Shown: one piece after another, positions 52,803 to 63,617 of the stretch
Layout: each line of letters begins with the position of its first letter
Position numbering within the stretch: position 1 is the stretch's first letter
Assembly: GCF_006494655.1 (NCBI RefSeq)
Contig: NZ_VHIM01000004.1
Coordinates: 124,001 to 188,000 of the forward strand
DNA length: 64,000 bases
Direction: 5' to 3'
Source: Arthrobacter agilis
GTDB taxonomy: Bacteria; Actinomycetota; Actinomycetes; Actinomycetales; Micrococcaceae
The notes under the pieces: generated by a model
What the model was told of the DNA's origin: nothing
The model's database searches: none
Seen by the model: only the letters and a program-made list of their open reading frames with translations
Translations under genes and position numbers: made by a program

Positions 52803-55103
52803 ATGGCTGCGCGCAAATCCCCTCTCTTCGACACGGCTACCACTCTCGGCAAGATCATTGCATTCCTCGGAATCAGTGGACTCGCGGGCGTGCTCGCCGC
52901 AGGTCTCCTCGTCCCGGTGGCGGCTGCCGCCGGTACGGGGGCATCGGCCTCCATCCAGTTCTTCGAGGAACTCCCGGTGGAGCTGGAGCGCGAAGCGCTC
53001 GCCCAGCCGACGAGGATCCTGGCCGCGGACGATTCCCTGATCGCGACGCTGTACGAGGAGAACCGCCAGCCCGTCACGCTCGACCAGGTCTCGCCCACCA
53101 TGAAGGACACCCTGATCGCGATCGAGGACTACCGGTTCTACGAGCACGGCGGCGTGGACCTCGAGGGCATCATGGGAGCCATCGCGAGCAACGTGTCGAG
53201 CGGGACCAGCCGCGGCGCCTCGACCCTGACCCAGCAGTTCGTCACCAACGTCCTGAACGACACCGCCCGCCAGAACGGCGGGACCGTGACATTCAACGGC
53301 CAAGGGAAGTCCGTGGGTGACAAGCTCCGCGAGATGAAGCTGGCCATCGCCGTCGAGAAGGAACTCTCGAAGGACGAGGTCCTCGAGGGTTACCTCAACA
53401 TCGTCCAGTTCAGCGGAACCAGCTACGGCATCCAGGCCGCCTCGAAGTACTTTTTCGATGTGGACGCGAAGGACCTCAACATCCAACAGAGCGCCCTCCT
53501 CGCGGGTGTGGTCAACGGCCCGACCTACTACAGCCCCACCGAGAATCCGGAGCGCGCCCTGGAGCGGCGCAACCTGGTGATCGACGCGATGCTGACCCGC
53601 GGCAAGATCACGCAGGAAGAGCACGACGCCGCGATCGTCACGGATCTCGGCCTGAACGTCACTCCGACGATCAGCGGGTGCGTGGGCGCGGCCCAGGCCC
53701 CCTACTTCTGCGACTACGTGACGCACCTGATCATGAACGATCCGGCGTACGGCGAGACCATCGACGAGCGGGAGAACGTCCTCTACCGCTCGGGGTTGAC
53801 GATCAAGACCACGCTCGATCCCCGCGTGCAGAGCGCAGCGCAGACCGCGGTGAACGAGACGGCGAACCCCGACACGACGGACGGCAAGGTGGGGCACACC
53901 ATGCTGAGCCTGGACCCGAAGACCGGAAATATCCTGTCCATGGCCCAGAACACGCGCTACAACCCGGAGCTGGCCCAGGGCAACACGGTCCTGAACTTCA
54001 ACGTGGACCAGTTCGACGGCGGCGATCCGAGCAAGAGCCTCGGCGGCGGTGGCGGTTTCCAGCCAGGATCCACGTACAAGCCCTTCACCGTGGCCGCCTG
54101 GCTCGAGGACGGACGGTCACTCAACCAGGTGGTCAACGGAAGCAAGCGGACCTACCCGCAAGGCGACGAATGGGAGGCGAGCTGCGCCGAGGGCGGCGAG
54201 TTCACGATCTTCGAGGAAGACGGCTACACCCCGCAGAACTACGGCGACGTCAACTACCGCAATACGACGGTCCTCGAGGGACTGGCGCAGTCGCTCAACA
54301 CCATCACGATGTCCTCAGCACGCGAGCTCGACCTTTGCCGCATCCGCGACATCGCGTACGACCTCGGTGTGCATCAGGCGAAGAGCTCGAGTGGCCAGGA
54401 GGAGCAGTTCATCATCGACCCATCGGCCCTGATCGGTGGCGGCGGTGAGGCTGCTCCCATGTCCATGGCCACGGCCTACTCGGGGTTCGCCAACGACGGC
54501 ATCGTCTGCGAACCTCGCGCACTGACGGACGTCACCGCCGTCGACGGCACCAGCTACCCCGTCCCTGCCGTCGACTGCGATCGCAAGATTCCCGCGGACG
54601 TGGCGCACGGCGTGAACTACGCGACGCAGCGCGTCATGTCCGAAGGTTCCGGCCAGCTCCTCGAGTACGGCGACATCCCCATGGCGGGCAAGACCGGTAC
54701 CAACGACGCGCGGTCCCAGACGTGGTTCATGGGCTACAACTCGGGCATGGTGACGGCCAGCTGGATCGGGAACTGGCAGGGCGAGGGCGCGAACAGCGGA
54801 CTGGGTGGCCTCCAGATCGGAGGTCAGGTCTACCCCGAGATCGACGGCTCCCTGATCGCCGCCCCCTCCTGGGCCCGGTTCATGCGGCAGATCCCCGGAC
54901 TCTACGTCGGTGCGCCCTTCGAGAACCCTCCGGCCAGCATGCTCACCACGCGGCAGCGAACGAGCACCTCCCAATTCGGCAACCCGAACCGTTCGGACAG
55001 CACCTCGAACAACGGCGGAACTGGCACCGGTGGCGTCCTGGGTGGTACCACTGGAGGAAATACCGGGGACGCCGGCAGCAACGGCAATGGAGGAAACGGC
55101 TAG
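52803..55103 (+). CDS. Class A penicillin-binding protein (PonA2-like)
   Basis: A 766-residue bifunctional peptidoglycan synthase. One membrane anchor (about 18-45) precedes the glycosyltransferase domain with IEDYRFYEHGGVD (catalytic Glu) and RGASTLTQQFVTN. The transpeptidase has S423-TYK, the SxN motif SLN near 497 and K630-TG. The tail is Gly/Asn/Thr-rich and disordered; no PASTA domain is present. Position beside crp and a metallophosphoesterase matches ponA2 (Rv3682). Confidence 0.95.
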   Translation: MAARKSPLFDTATTLGKIIAFLGISGLAGVLAAGLLVPVAAAAGTGASASIQFFEELPVELEREALAQPTRILAADDSLIATLYEENRQPVTLDQVSPTMKDTLIAIEDYRFYEHGGVDLEGIMGAIASNVSSGTSRGASTLTQQFVTNVLNDTARQNGGTVTFNGQGKSVGDKLREMKLAIAVEKELSKDEVLEGYLNIVQFSGTSYGIQAASKYFFDVDAKDLNIQQSALLAGVVNGPTYYSPTENPERALERRNLVIDAMLTRGKITQEEHDAAIVTDLGLNVTPTISGCVGAAQAPYFCDYVTHLIMNDPAYGETIDERENVLYRSGLTIKTTLDPRVQSAAQTAVNETANPDTTDGKVGHTMLSLDPKTGNILSMAQNTRYNPELAQGNTVLNFNVDQFDGGDPSKSLGGGGGFQPGSTYKPFTVAAWLEDGRSLNQVVNGSKRTYPQGDEWEASCAEGGEFTIFEEDGYTPQNYGDVNYRNTTVLEGLAQSLNTITMSSARELDLCRIRDIAYDLGVHQAKSSSGQEEQFIIDPSALIGGGGEAAPMSMATAYSGFANDGIVCEPRALTDVTAVDGTSYPVPAVDCDRKIPADVAHGVNYATQRVMSEGSGQLLEYGDIPMAGKTGTNDARSQTWFMGYNSGMVTASWIGNWQGEGANSGLGGLQIGGQVYPEIDGSLIAAPSWARFMRQIPGLYVGAPFENPPASMLTTRQRTSTSQFGNPNRSDSTSNNGGTGTGGVLGGTTGGNTGDAGSNGNGGNG

Positions 55104-55104
55104 C

Positions 55105-56052
55105 GTGACATCGACCCACACATCCCGGAGCGGGGCCACGCTCGGCTGGGCCGCCGGTCTCACCCTGACCGCCGCAGCAGCAACCCTCGGCTACGCCGCC
55201 GCCGTGGAGCGCACGCTCTACGAGGTGCGGACAGAAACGCTGCCCATCCTGCCTCCGGGTGCGTCGACCCTGCGGGTCCTGCATCTCTCGGACATCCACA
55301 TGGTGCCGGGCCAGAGGTCGAAGGCCGACTGGCTGCACGGCCTCGCGGGCCTGAAACCCGACCTCGTGGTCAACACCGGGGACAACCTCAGTCACAGGAA
55401 GGCCGTCGGGCCGCTGCTCGAGGCACTGGAGCCGCTCCTGAAGGTGCCGGGCGTCTTCGTGCCCGGCTCCAACGACTACTACGCGCCGGTGGTCAAGAAC
55501 CCGCTGCGGTACTTCGCCGGTCCGTCCATCCCGCCGAAGGAGTTCGAGCGGCGGGACCTTCCCTGGAAGGACATGTTCAGCGCGTTCGGCGCCGCCGGCT
55601 GGGTGGACCTCACGAACCGGTCGCAGTCGATCGGCTTCAGGAACATGCGGATCGACTTCACGGGGGTGGATGACCCGCACCTCGACCGTGACCGGTACGC
55701 GGGCTACCCCTCGGGGAGCAGCACGTCCGCCGAGGCGCCCCACCTCCGGGTGGCTGTCGCTCACGCCCCCTACCAGCGCGTCCTCGACTACTTCACGGCG
55801 GACGGCGCGGACCTGATGCTCGCGGGCCACACGCACGGCGGCCAGGTCTGCGTGCCCCGCTACGGAGCGCTGCTGAGCAACTGTGATCTGCCCACCTGGC
55901 GTGCGCGGGGACTCACGCAGTGGGACCACGAGGGCCGATCGGTGCCCCTCAACGTCTCGGCGGGCATCGGCACCTCCCGTTTCGCTCCCGTCCGCTTCGC
56001 CTGCCGGCCGGAAGCCGTCCTCCTGACCCTTACACCGCGGCTCCCCCGCTAG
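55105..56052 (+). CDS. Membrane-anchored metallophosphoesterase
   Basis: A 315-residue calcineurin-like phosphoesterase behind one N-terminal helix (about 10-35). Metal motifs are HLSDIHM, VVNTGDNL, PGSNDYYAP (GSND in place of the common GNHD) and GHTHGGQVCVP. This YkuE-like form occurs after ponA2 in actinobacteria (Rv3683). GGAGG, inside the preceding gene, lies 10 bases before GTG 55105. The substrate is unknown. Confidence 0.9.
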   Translation: MTSTHTSRSGATLGWAAGLTLTAAAATLGYAAAVERTLYEVRTETLPILPPGASTLRVLHLSDIHMVPGQRSKADWLHGLAGLKPDLVVNTGDNLSHRKAVGPLLEALEPLLKVPGVFVPGSNDYYAPVVKNPLRYFAGPSIPPKEFERRDLPWKDMFSAFGAAGWVDLTNRSQSIGFRNMRIDFTGVDDPHLDRDRYAGYPSGSSTSAEAPHLRVAVAHAPYQRVLDYFTADGADLMLAGHTHGGQVCVPRYGALLSNCDLPTWRARGLTQWDHEGRSVPLNVSAGIGTSRFAPVRFACRPEAVLLTLTPRLPR

Positions 56053-56165
56053 CCAGGGGGCATCAGCTCCTGCCTGCCTCCGAAAACGTGATCGGCGTGA
56101 CAGCACTCCTGACCTAGGATGGTTGCTGAGGGACACGAACAACCATCGATCACCGAAGAGATGGC

Positions 56166-57989
56166 ATGACGAACCAGAACACGCTGTGGCAATCGCTCGG
56201 ACGGCTCTACCCGCACGTGAGGCCCATCATTCCCCGGCTGGTTCTCGGTCTTCTCTGCGCGCTCGGCGCCAGTGTCATGGCGCTGGCCATCCCCCAGGTC
56301 CTGCGCGTCCTCATCAATGACGCCCTGGCCGAGGGCGGATCGGCGCGCACCGTGTGGGTGGCCTCCGGCGTCGTCCTGCTCCTCGGCGTCCTGGAAGCCA
56401 CCTTCGTGGCGCTGCGCCGCCAGTTCGTCATCACGCCGGCGACGACGGTCGAGACGAAGATGCGGACCTCCTTCTACCGTCACCTCCAGAACCTGACGGT
56501 CGAGTTCCACGACCGCTGGGGTAGTGGCCAACTGCTCTCGCGCGCCATGAGCGATCTCAACCTCATGCGGCGGTGGATGGCGTTCGGCCTCATCATGCTC
56601 GTGGTGACCTCGCTGACGGTCGTCATGGGCGTGACCATCATGTTCTTCACCAGCTGGGCCCTCGCGCTGATCTTCGTCGCGGCCGCCGTGCCCCTCATCA
56701 TCTACGGCTACCGCTTCCGCACCTCGTACAGCCGCGTGTCGCGCAAAAGCCAGGACCAGGCCGGCGATCTCGCGACCACGGTGGAGGAATCTGTCCACGG
56801 CATCCGCGTGTTGAAGGCCTTCGGCCGCAGCCGTGAAGCCCTCGAGGACTTCGAGGAGCAGGCGGAGGAGCTCCGCCGGACCGAGATCCACAAGGCGAGG
56901 TCCCTCGCGAACTTCTCGATGATCGTGACCCTCCTGCCCGAACTGGCCCTCGGCGCATCGCTCGTGGTCGGGGTGACCCTCGCGGCGAGCGGTGACGTCT
57001 CCATCGGGGCACTGGTCGCGTTCTTCGCCACGGCAGCCGCCGTCGCCGGGCCGGTCGAGTTCATCGGGCCCCTGCTCGCCATGACCTTCACCGCGAAGAC
57101 CGCAATCGACCGGCACTACGAGGTGATGGAGGCGGAGAACACCATCACCGACGCCGCAGCCCCGGTGCACCTCGATGCACCGCGGGGCGATGTCGTATTC
57201 GGGGACGTCCATTTCCGCTACCCCGATGCGCAGGCCGACGCCGACGACGTCCTCGACGGCATCGACCTGCGACTCAGGGCGGGCGAGACCATGGCACTGG
57301 TGGGCGTCACCGGGTGCGGGAAGAGCACCCTGCTCCAGCTGGTCCCGCGCCTCTACGACGTCACGGGCGGAGCCATCACGATCGACGGCGTGGACCTGCG
57401 CAGCTTCAGCCTCGAGGATCTGCGCAGCCTCGTCGCCGTCGCCTTCGAGGACACCACCCTGTTCTCCACGTCCGTCCGCGACAACGTCCTGATGGGCTCG
57501 GATGCCACGGGCGCCGAGGCCGACCGCCTGCTCGAGGAGGCGCTGGACGTGGCGCAGGCACACTTCGCCTTCGAGCTCCCCGAAGGACTGGACACCCTGA
57601 TCGGAGAGGAGGGCCTCAGCCTCTCGGGTGGCCAGCGCCAACGCATCGCGCTCGCGCGGGCCATCGCCGCGCAGCCGACGGTCCTGGTCCTCGACGATCC
57701 CCTGTCCGCCCTCGACGTCGCCACCGAGGAGCGGGTGGAGGTGGGCCTGCGGTCCATGCTCACGTCGACGACCACGCTCATCGTCGCGCACCGCCCCTCG
57801 ACGGTGGCTCTCGCCGATTGCGTGGCCCTCATGCAGGACGGCCGGATCGCCGATGTCGGGACGCACTCCGAGCTCCTGGCCCGCAACGATCACTACCGCT
57901 ACGTGATCGCGAGCCTGGACGACGAGGAGATCGCACAGCTCGGCCGTGCGGTCCAGCCGGCGCTCGACGACGAGGGGGCACTCGCATGA
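56166..57989 (+). CDS. ABC exporter half-transporter with degenerate ATPase site
   Basis: A 607-residue type IV ABC exporter subunit. Six helices (1-310) precede a nucleotide-binding domain with Walker [10 protein letters not shown] (about 380), [14 protein letters not shown] and Walker [13 protein letters not shown], where Asp replaces the catalytic Glu. Such a subunit forms a heterodimer with a partner having a canonical site; the next gene overlaps it by four bases. Substrates may be lipids or drugs. Confidence 0.92.
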   Translation: MTNQNTLWQSLGRLYPHVRPIIPRLVLGLLCALGASVMALAIPQVLRVLINDALAEGGSARTVWVASGVVLLLGVLEATFVALRRQFVITPATTVETKMRTSFYRHLQNLTVEFHDRWGSGQLLSRAMSDLNLMRRWMAFGLIMLVVTSLTVVMGVTIMFFTSWALALIFVAAAVPLIIYGYRFRTSYSRVSRKSQDQAGDLATTVEESVHGIRVLKAFGRSREALEDFEEQAEELRRTEIHKARSLANFSMIVTLLPELALGASLVVGVTLAASGDVSIGALVAFFATAAAVAGPVEFIGPLLAMTFTAKTAIDRHYEVMEAENTITDAAAPVHLDAPRGDVVFGDVHFRYPDAQADADDVLDGIDLRLRAGETMALVGVTGCGKSTLLQLVPRLYDVTGGAITIDGVDLRSFSLEDLRSLVAVAFEDTTLFSTSVRDNVLMGSDATGAEADRLLEEALDVAQAHFAFELPEGLDTLIGEEGLSLSGGQRQRIALARAIAAQPTVLVLDDPLSALDVATEERVEVGLRSMLTSTTTLIVAHRPSTVALADCVALMQDGRIADVGTHSELLARNDHYRYVIASLDDEEIAQLGRAVQPALDDEGALA

Positions 57990-59848
57990 GCCGCACCACC
58001 ACAGCCGCCGGTGACACACCGGAGGACCGCAAGCCCGGCGGGTCCACCTCCGCGGGCGTGCTCAACGAGGACGACGTCCTGCTCGACCGCGCGCAGAGCA
58101 AGTCTGTGCGCTCGCGGTCCTTCCGGCTGCTGGGCTCCCTCATCCGCCCGAACCGTCGGCAGTTCGCCTGGACCGTCCTGCTCGTGGTCGTCTCCCAGGC
58201 GGCCCGCGTGGCCGGGCCCGCCATCATCGCGTTCGGCATCGACCGGGCCCTCCCCGCCCTGATCGCCGGGAACCCGCTGCTGCTCTGGGTTGCCGGTGGC
58301 ACCTATCTCCTCGCGGCGGTCCTCGCCTCCGTCCTCACGGCCGGCTACCTGCGGGCGACGGCACAGCTGAGCCAGGCCATGCTCCTGGACCTGCGGGTGC
58401 GGGTCTTCCGGCACACGCAGCGCCTGAGCCTCGAATTCCACGAGAAGTACACGTCGGGGCGCATCATCTCCCGCCAGACCTCCGACCTCGAGGCGCTGCG
58501 CGAGCTCCTCGACTCGGGGGTCAGCTCGCTCGCGTCCGGGGCCGTCTTCATGCTCTTCACCGCGGCCACCATCTTCGCGCTCGACTGGCGAACCGGGTTC
58601 CTGATCCTCGCCGCAGCGGTGCCCATGTTCCTGCTGGCCCGGTGGTACCAGAAGCACTCGCAGATCGCCTACCGCGAGTCGCGCGTCGTCTCGGCGAAAC
58701 TGATCGTCCACTTCATCGAGACCATGACGGGCATCCGCGCCGTGAAGGCCTTCCGCCGCGAGACGGTCAACGCCCGCCGGTACGACGAGCTGGCGGAGGA
58801 CTACCGGACGGTCACCGTGCGCTCCATCAACCTCAACGGTGTCTTCCAGCCCGGACTGGTGCTCATCGGCAACGTGACGGTCGCCGTCGTGCTGGTGTTC
58901 GGCGGCTTCCGCGTCCTCGGCGGCACCCTCGAGGTCGGCGCGCTCCTCGCCCTCCTCCTGTACAGCAAGCGCTTCTTCCAGCCGGTGGACCAGATGGCGA
59001 TGTTCTACAACTCGTTCCAGTCGGCGTCCGCCGCCCTCGAGAAGGTCTCGGGCCTGCTCGAGGAGGTCCCCACGGTACGGCCCCCGAAGAACCCCGTGCC
59101 CCTCCCGCATCCACGCGGTGCCATCGCGTTCCACGACGTCCAGTTCCGCTACGGCACCGGACCGGTCGTGCTGCCCACCCTGGACCTGTCCATCCAGGCG
59201 GGCCAGACCATCGCCCTGGTCGGACAGACGGGCGCCGGGAAGTCCACCCTGGCCAAACTGATCGCCCGCTTCTACGACGTCTCCGAGGGCCGGCTCACGC
59301 TCGACGGCGTCGACCTCCGTGAGCTGGCGCCGACCGATCTGCGGCGTGCCGTCGTCATGGTCACGCAGGAGGCCTTCCTGTTCAGCGGCTCGGTGGCCGA
59401 CAACATCGCCCTCGGCAAGCCCGACGCGGGTCGCGACGAGATCATGGCGGCGGCACGCGCCGTCGGTGCCGAGCAGTTCATCCTCGAACTCCCCGAGGGC
59501 TTCGACACGGACGTGAACAAGCGTGGCGGCCGCGTCTCGGCCGGGCAGCGGCAGCTCATCAGCTTCGCGCGCGCCTTCCTCGCCGACCCGGCGGTCCTGA
59601 TCCTCGACGAGGCGACGTCGTCCCTCGACATCCCGAGCGAGCGCCTCGTGCAGGAGGGGCTCCAGAAGCTGCTCGGGAACAGGACGGCGCTCATCATCGC
59701 CCACCGGCTGTCCACCGTCGCGATCGCGGACCGCGTGCTCGTGGTGCATGACGGGCGCGTGGTGGAGGACGGCACACCGGCCCAGCTCATCGGCGGGACG
59801 GGCCGGTTCGCGACGCTGCACGCGGCGTGGAAGGACTCGCTCGTCTGA
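57986..59848 (+). CDS. ABC exporter half-transporter with canonical ATPase site
   Basis: A 620-residue partner subunit. A polar 45-residue N-terminus precedes six helices. The ATPase has Walker [24 protein letters not shown] (LSGGQ changed to VSAGQ) and Walker [13 protein letters not shown] with the catalytic Glu. Together with the first subunit one composite site has a changed Walker B and the other a changed signature. It begins in the ATGA overlap. Confidence 0.92.
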   Translation: MSRTTTAAGDTPEDRKPGGSTSAGVLNEDDVLLDRAQSKSVRSRSFRLLGSLIRPNRRQFAWTVLLVVVSQAARVAGPAIIAFGIDRALPALIAGNPLLLWVAGGTYLLAAVLASVLTAGYLRATAQLSQAMLLDLRVRVFRHTQRLSLEFHEKYTSGRIISRQTSDLEALRELLDSGVSSLASGAVFMLFTAATIFALDWRTGFLILAAAVPMFLLARWYQKHSQIAYRESRVVSAKLIVHFIETMTGIRAVKAFRRETVNARRYDELAEDYRTVTVRSINLNGVFQPGLVLIGNVTVAVVLVFGGFRVLGGTLEVGALLALLLYSKRFFQPVDQMAMFYNSFQSASAALEKVSGLLEEVPTVRPPKNPVPLPHPRGAIAFHDVQFRYGTGPVVLPTLDLSIQAGQTIALVGQTGAGKSTLAKLIARFYDVSEGRLTLDGVDLRELAPTDLRRAVVMVTQEAFLFSGSVADNIALGKPDAGRDEIMAAARAVGAEQFILELPEGFDTDVNKRGGRVSAGQRQLISFARAFLADPAVLILDEATSSLDIPSERLVQEGLQKLLGNRTALIIAHRLSTVAIADRVLVVHDGRVVEDGTPAQLIGGTGRFATLHAAWKDSLV

Positions 59849-59872
59849 CGCCGGCGGCAGCTGACGGTCCGG

Positions 59873-59902
59873 TTTTCCTCGCCGCTGATCCTCCGCTATT
59901 CT
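59873..59902 (+). promoter_or_regulatory. Candidate tRNA-Pro promoter
   Basis: TTTTCC (59873-59878) and TATTCT (59897-59902) with an 18-base spacer, 44 bases before the tRNA. Confidence 0.35.
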
Positions 59903-59946
59903 TGGACAGTTGCTGTTCGGGAGGTCCATCCTCGCGTCGGCGGCAC

Positions 59947-60022
<76 letters not shown>

Positions 60023-60030
60023 GGAGATAG

Positions 60031-60066
60031 GCGGAAGGCCCGCTGGGAGACCAGCGGGCCTTCCGC
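60031..60066. terminator. Terminator after tRNA-Pro
   Basis: Perfect 16-base stem GCGGAAGGCCCGCTGG with a GAGA loop, ten bases beyond the tRNA and 26 before the convergent gene. Confidence 0.8.
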
Positions 60067-60091
60067 GTATCAGGACCTGATCACGATCCGA

Positions 60092-61078
60092 CTAGCGGGC
60101 CGGCGCCGTCACCACTTCGAAGCCGCCCGGGTCCACCGCACCGAACTTCGCATTCGCGAGGGCCAGGGTGTTGCCGAACAGCGCCACCGTGGTGGGCACC
60201 TCGAACAGCGGGCTCGTGATGACGTCTTCCACGTCTCCGCTCGTGCGGTCCGCCGACAGGTCGATCCGGCTCACCTGGTTGATCCTGTTCTGCACCGCGT
60301 ACACCGTGCCGCCCCGGGCGAGGATGCCGTCGACGTTCGGCAGCGCCTCGGTGGCGATCACCGCACTGACGCCGGTCTCCGGGTCCACCGTGTAGAGCGC
60401 CTGGTTGGCCGAGTGCGCCACGATCAGCGTCCGGCCGCCGTCCACGGACGTGATGCCGTTCAGGTTGAATCCCGCGGTCACGAGGGCCGCGGGGCCCGAC
60501 AGCGCAATGGTCTCGACGTCCCCGAGGGCTCCGCGCGGGCCCACGGGCACGAAGTACAGCTCGGCGCTGCGCGAGTTGGTGAAGTAGGCGCCGTCCTTCG
60601 TCAGGGTGACGTCGTTGATGAACGCGTCACCGGTGGCCAGTTGGAGCTCCGCGACGGATTCACCGGTCCGCGTGTCGTAGACGTAGGCCTGGCCGGTGAG
60701 ACCGCCCGAGACGAACAGCAGGTCGTTCCTGACATCGGCCTTGAGCCCGACGGCGACCCTGCCGTCCGGGGCGTCGATGAAGACGTCGGCCGTGCCCCGC
60801 CGGATGTCGCCGCGGTAGATGTCACCGTCGCTCAGGTCTCCCGCGTAGAAGGTGCTGCCCTTGCCTGCGGCGATGCCCTCCGCGCCGCCGGCGCCCGGCA
60901 GCGGGATGAACGCACCCTGCCGGCCGGCGGCGGCAGTCGGGGCCTGGGAACCTGCGGGGGGTGCTGCGACCGCGCCTGCAGCGGGCGCGAGCAGGACCCC
61001 GGTGGCGACCGCCGCGACGGCGGCCCGGGCGAGTGCCCTGCGGCGCGTGGTGCTGGAGATGGAAGGGGAGGTGTTCAC
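60092..61078 (-). CDS. Secreted beta-propeller-like protein (SMP-30/gluconolactonase-like)
   Basis: A 328-residue exported protein. The signal TTRRRALARAAVAAVATGVL to AVAAPP carries an RR pair, so Tat export is possible. The mature part shows repeated propeller blades, for example GGAEGIAAGKGSTFYAGDLS, GDAFINDVTLTKDGAYFTNS and NLNGITSVDGGRTLIVAHSA. Related proteins are annotated SMP-30/lactonase-like, but no enzyme activity can be assigned. GAGGAG precedes GTG 61078. Confidence 0.82.
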   Translation of the reverse strand: MNTSPSISSTTRRRALARAAVAAVATGVLLAPAAGAVAAPPAGSQAPTAAAGRQGAFIPLPGAGGAEGIAAGKGSTFYAGDLSDGDIYRGDIRRGTADVFIDAPDGRVAVGLKADVRNDLLFVSGGLTGQAYVYDTRTGESVAELQLATGDAFINDVTLTKDGAYFTNSRSAELYFVPVGPRGALGDVETIALSGPAALVTAGFNLNGITSVDGGRTLIVAHSANQALYTVDPETGVSAVIATEALPNVDGILARGGTVYAVQNRINQVSRIDLSADRTSGDVEDVITSPLFEVPTTVALFGNTLALANAKFGAVDPGGFEVVTAPAR

Positions 61079-61151
61079 GGTGCTCCTCGAGTGTTCCGCG
61101 CGGACGGGCGATCCGGGGACGTTCCGCACCGCGCTGTGTCGAATGTGTCCT

Positions 61152-61170
61152 GGCCGCCCGGTGGGCGGCC
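61152..61170 (-). terminator. Hairpin downstream of purC
   Basis: Eight-base stem GGCCGCCC / GGGCGGCC with a three-base loop. It lies 157 bases after purC; the remaining 61079-61326 gap shows nothing further. Confidence 0.45.
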
Positions 61171-61326
61171 CGTCATCGTGTACCACGGCCGGGAAGGGCC
61201 GTCGGCCGGCGGAGTTCGGGAAACGGATGCCGTGCCACTGCGGACAACGCGCGGGTCGCCGTCATCGTCCCCGTCGCCACGCCTCGCATGGCATGGCATC
61301 GGGATCCGCCGGGACCCGTCGCCGGG

Positions 61327-62226
61327 TCAGGCGAACGTGCGGCCGGTCAGGCGCTCGTACGCCTCGATGTACCGGGCACGGGTGCGCTCGACGACGTCGT
61401 CCGGCAGTGCCGGCGGCGCGGCGGAGCGGTCCCACCCGGAGGCGTCCGACGTCAGCCAGTCGCGCACGAACTGCTTGTCGAACGAGGGCTGCGCCTGCCC
61501 GGGGGCGTAGAGGGCCGCGTCCCAGAAGCGCGAGGAGTCGGGGGTGAGGACCTCGTCGCCCAGCGTGATGGCGCCGGTGGACGGATCGAGCCCGAATTCC
61601 ACCTTGGTGTCGGCGAGGATGATGCCGCGCTCCCGGGCGATCGCCTCGGCCCGCATGTAGATGTCGAGGGTGAGGGCGCGCAGCTCGGCCGCGGCGTCGT
61701 CACCCACGGTCATGACGACGGCGTCGTAGGTGATGTTCTCGTCGTGCTCGCCGACCTCGGCCTTGGCCGACGGCGTGAACAGTGCGGGTTCCAGCCGGGA
61801 ACCGTCCACCAGGCCCTCGGGCAGGGGCAGGGCGCACACCGTGCGCGAGTCCCGGTACTCGATCAGGCCGCTGCCGGTGAGGTAGCCGCGGGCAATGCAC
61901 TCGATCGGGTACATGACGAGCCTGCGGCAGATCATCGCCCGGCCCTCGACCGCCGCCGGCACTCCCCCGGCGGCGTCGGCAGCGAGAACGTGGTTCGGGA
62001 TGCCACCCAACCGCTCGAACCACCAGAGGCTCAGCTGTGTCAGCACGCGCCCCTTGTCGGGGATCTCGGTGGCGAGCACGTGGTCGAAGGCGCTGATGCG
62101 GTCACTGGCGACCACCAGGACGACGTCGTCGCGGCCGTCCTCCGGCTCGTACAGGTCGCGGACCTTGCCGGAGTAGACATGGCGCCAGCCCGGAAGCTCG
62201 AGGTGGGTAGGGGCGAAGGAGCTCAC
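61327..62226 (-). CDS. purC: Phosphoribosylaminoimidazole-succinocarboxamide synthase
   Basis: A 299-residue SAICAR synthase (purine step 8), joining aspartate to CAIR with ATP. GWRHVYSGKVRDLYEPED, ASDRISAFDHVLATEIPDKG and VMYPIECIARGYLTGSG are family signatures, as is ILADTKVEFGLD. GTG 62226 overlaps the purD stop by four bases, so purD-purC form a coupled unit. Confidence 0.96.
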   Translation of the reverse strand: MSSFAPTHLELPGWRHVYSGKVRDLYEPEDGRDDVVLVVASDRISAFDHVLATEIPDKGRVLTQLSLWWFERLGGIPNHVLAADAAGGVPAAVEGRAMICRRLVMYPIECIARGYLTGSGLIEYRDSRTVCALPLPEGLVDGSRLEPALFTPSAKAEVGEHDENITYDAVVMTVGDDAAAELRALTLDIYMRAEAIARERGIILADTKVEFGLDPSTGAITLGDEVLTPDSSRFWDAALYAPGQAQPSFDKQFVRDWLTSDASGWDRSAAPPALPDDVVERTRARYIEAYERLTGRTFA

Positions 62227-63515
62227 GCCGTGGCCGCCGCGGGACCGGTGACCGTGACCTCGGCGCGGGAGGCCTTGAGCGCGATGTCCGTGCGGTACTG
62301 CCCACCCTCGAGGTCGATCAGGGAGAGGCTCTCGTACGCCGTGGAGCGCGCCGCGTCGAGGGAGTCCCCCAGCCCGACGACGGCGAGCACGCGCCCGCCG
62401 GAACTGACCACCTTGCCGTCCCGCTGCGTGGTCCCGGCATGCAGGACGTGCGCGCCCTCCACCCGGCCGGCCTTCTTGAGGCCCCGGACCCGCCGGCCCG
62501 TGACCGGTGCATCGGGGTAGTTCTCGGAGGCGAGGACGACGGCGACGGCGGTCTTCGGCGACCAGTTCAGCTGGTCGATCTGGTCGAGGGTCCCCTTCGC
62601 AGCAGCGAGGAGCACGCCGCCCAGCGGCGTCGTGAGCCGGGCGAGGACGGCCTGCGTCTCCGGGTCCCCGAAGCGCGCGTTGAACTCGATGACCCGCATG
62701 CCGCGCGAGGTGAGCGCGAGGCCGACGTAGAGGACGCCCGCGAACGGCGTGCCGCGGTGGGTCATCTCGTCGATCACGGGCTGCGCCACCCGGGTGACGA
62801 CCTCCTCCACGAGGCTTGCGGGAACCCACTCGAGGGGTGAGTACGCACCCATGCCTCCCGTGTTGGGGCCCTGGTCGCCGTCCGAGATGCGCTTGAAATC
62901 CTGGGCCGGGGCGAGCGGCACCACCGTGTGTCCGTCGGAGAGCACGAACAGGGAGACCTCGGGTCCGTCGAGGTACTCCTCGATGACCACTGTGCCACCG
63001 GCCGCGAAGCATGCGGCGGCGTGGGCGCGCGCCTCGTCGAGGTCCTCGGTGACCACGACGCCCTTGCCTGCGGCGAGCCCGTCGTCCTTGACCACGTAGG
63101 GTGCCCCGAACGTGCAGAGGGCCTCGCGCGCCTCGTCGTCGTTCGCGGCCACGCGGGCCATCGCGGTGGGGACCCCGGCGGCGGCCATGATCTGCTTGGC
63201 GAAGGCTTTGGAGGCCTCGAGCTGCGCCGCGGCCCTCGTCGGACCGAACACGGGGATGCCTGCCTCGATCAGGGCGTCGGCCACGCCGGCCGCGAGGGGC
63301 GCTTCCGGCCCGATGACCACGAGGTCCGAGCCCAGGCGCCGGGCGAGGTCGGTGACCACCGCCGGGTCCTGGGCGTCGATCTCGTGCGTGGTGACGTCGT
63401 CCGCGATCCCGGCGTTGCCGGGAGCTGCGTGCACCTCCCGGACGAACGGATCGGCCAGCATGGCCCGGACAAGAGCGTGTTCGCGGCCGCCGGGGCCCAG
63501 CACTAGAACCTTCAC
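62223..63515 (-). CDS. purD: Phosphoribosylamine-glycine ligase
   Basis: A 430-residue GAR synthetase (purine step 2) of the ATP-grasp family. VKVLVLGPGGREHALVRAML opens the N-domain; the ATP-grasp core has PYVVKDDGLAAGKGVVV and VIEEYLDGPEVSLF, with the metal site GMRVIEFNARFGDPETQ. GTG 63515 lies eight bases after a TACGCT -10 box, so the message has almost no leader. Confidence 0.96.
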   Translation of the reverse strand: MKVLVLGPGGREHALVRAMLADPFVREVHAAPGNAGIADDVTTHEIDAQDPAVVTDLARRLGSDLVVIGPEAPLAAGVADALIEAGIPVFGPTRAAAQLEASKAFAKQIMAAAGVPTAMARVAANDDEAREALCTFGAPYVVKDDGLAAGKGVVVTEDLDEARAHAAACFAAGGTVVIEEYLDGPEVSLFVLSDGHTVVPLAPAQDFKRISDGDQGPNTGGMGAYSPLEWVPASLVEEVVTRVAQPVIDEMTHRGTPFAGVLYVGLALTSRGMRVIEFNARFGDPETQAVLARLTTPLGGVLLAAAKGTLDQIDQLNWSPKTAVAVVLASENYPDAPVTGRRVRGLKKAGRVEGAHVLHAGTTQRDGKVVSSGGRVLAVVGLGDSLDAARSTAYESLSLIDLEGGQYRTDIALKASRAEVTVTGPAAATA

Positions 63516-63617
63516 AGTAGGACAGCGTACTGGAGGGGTCCCCGCCACCGTAGTGCGCGGTCCCTGTTACGCCGGGCGGCTACCCATACAGGTCGGCGCG
63601 CTCTCCGAATACCTGCC

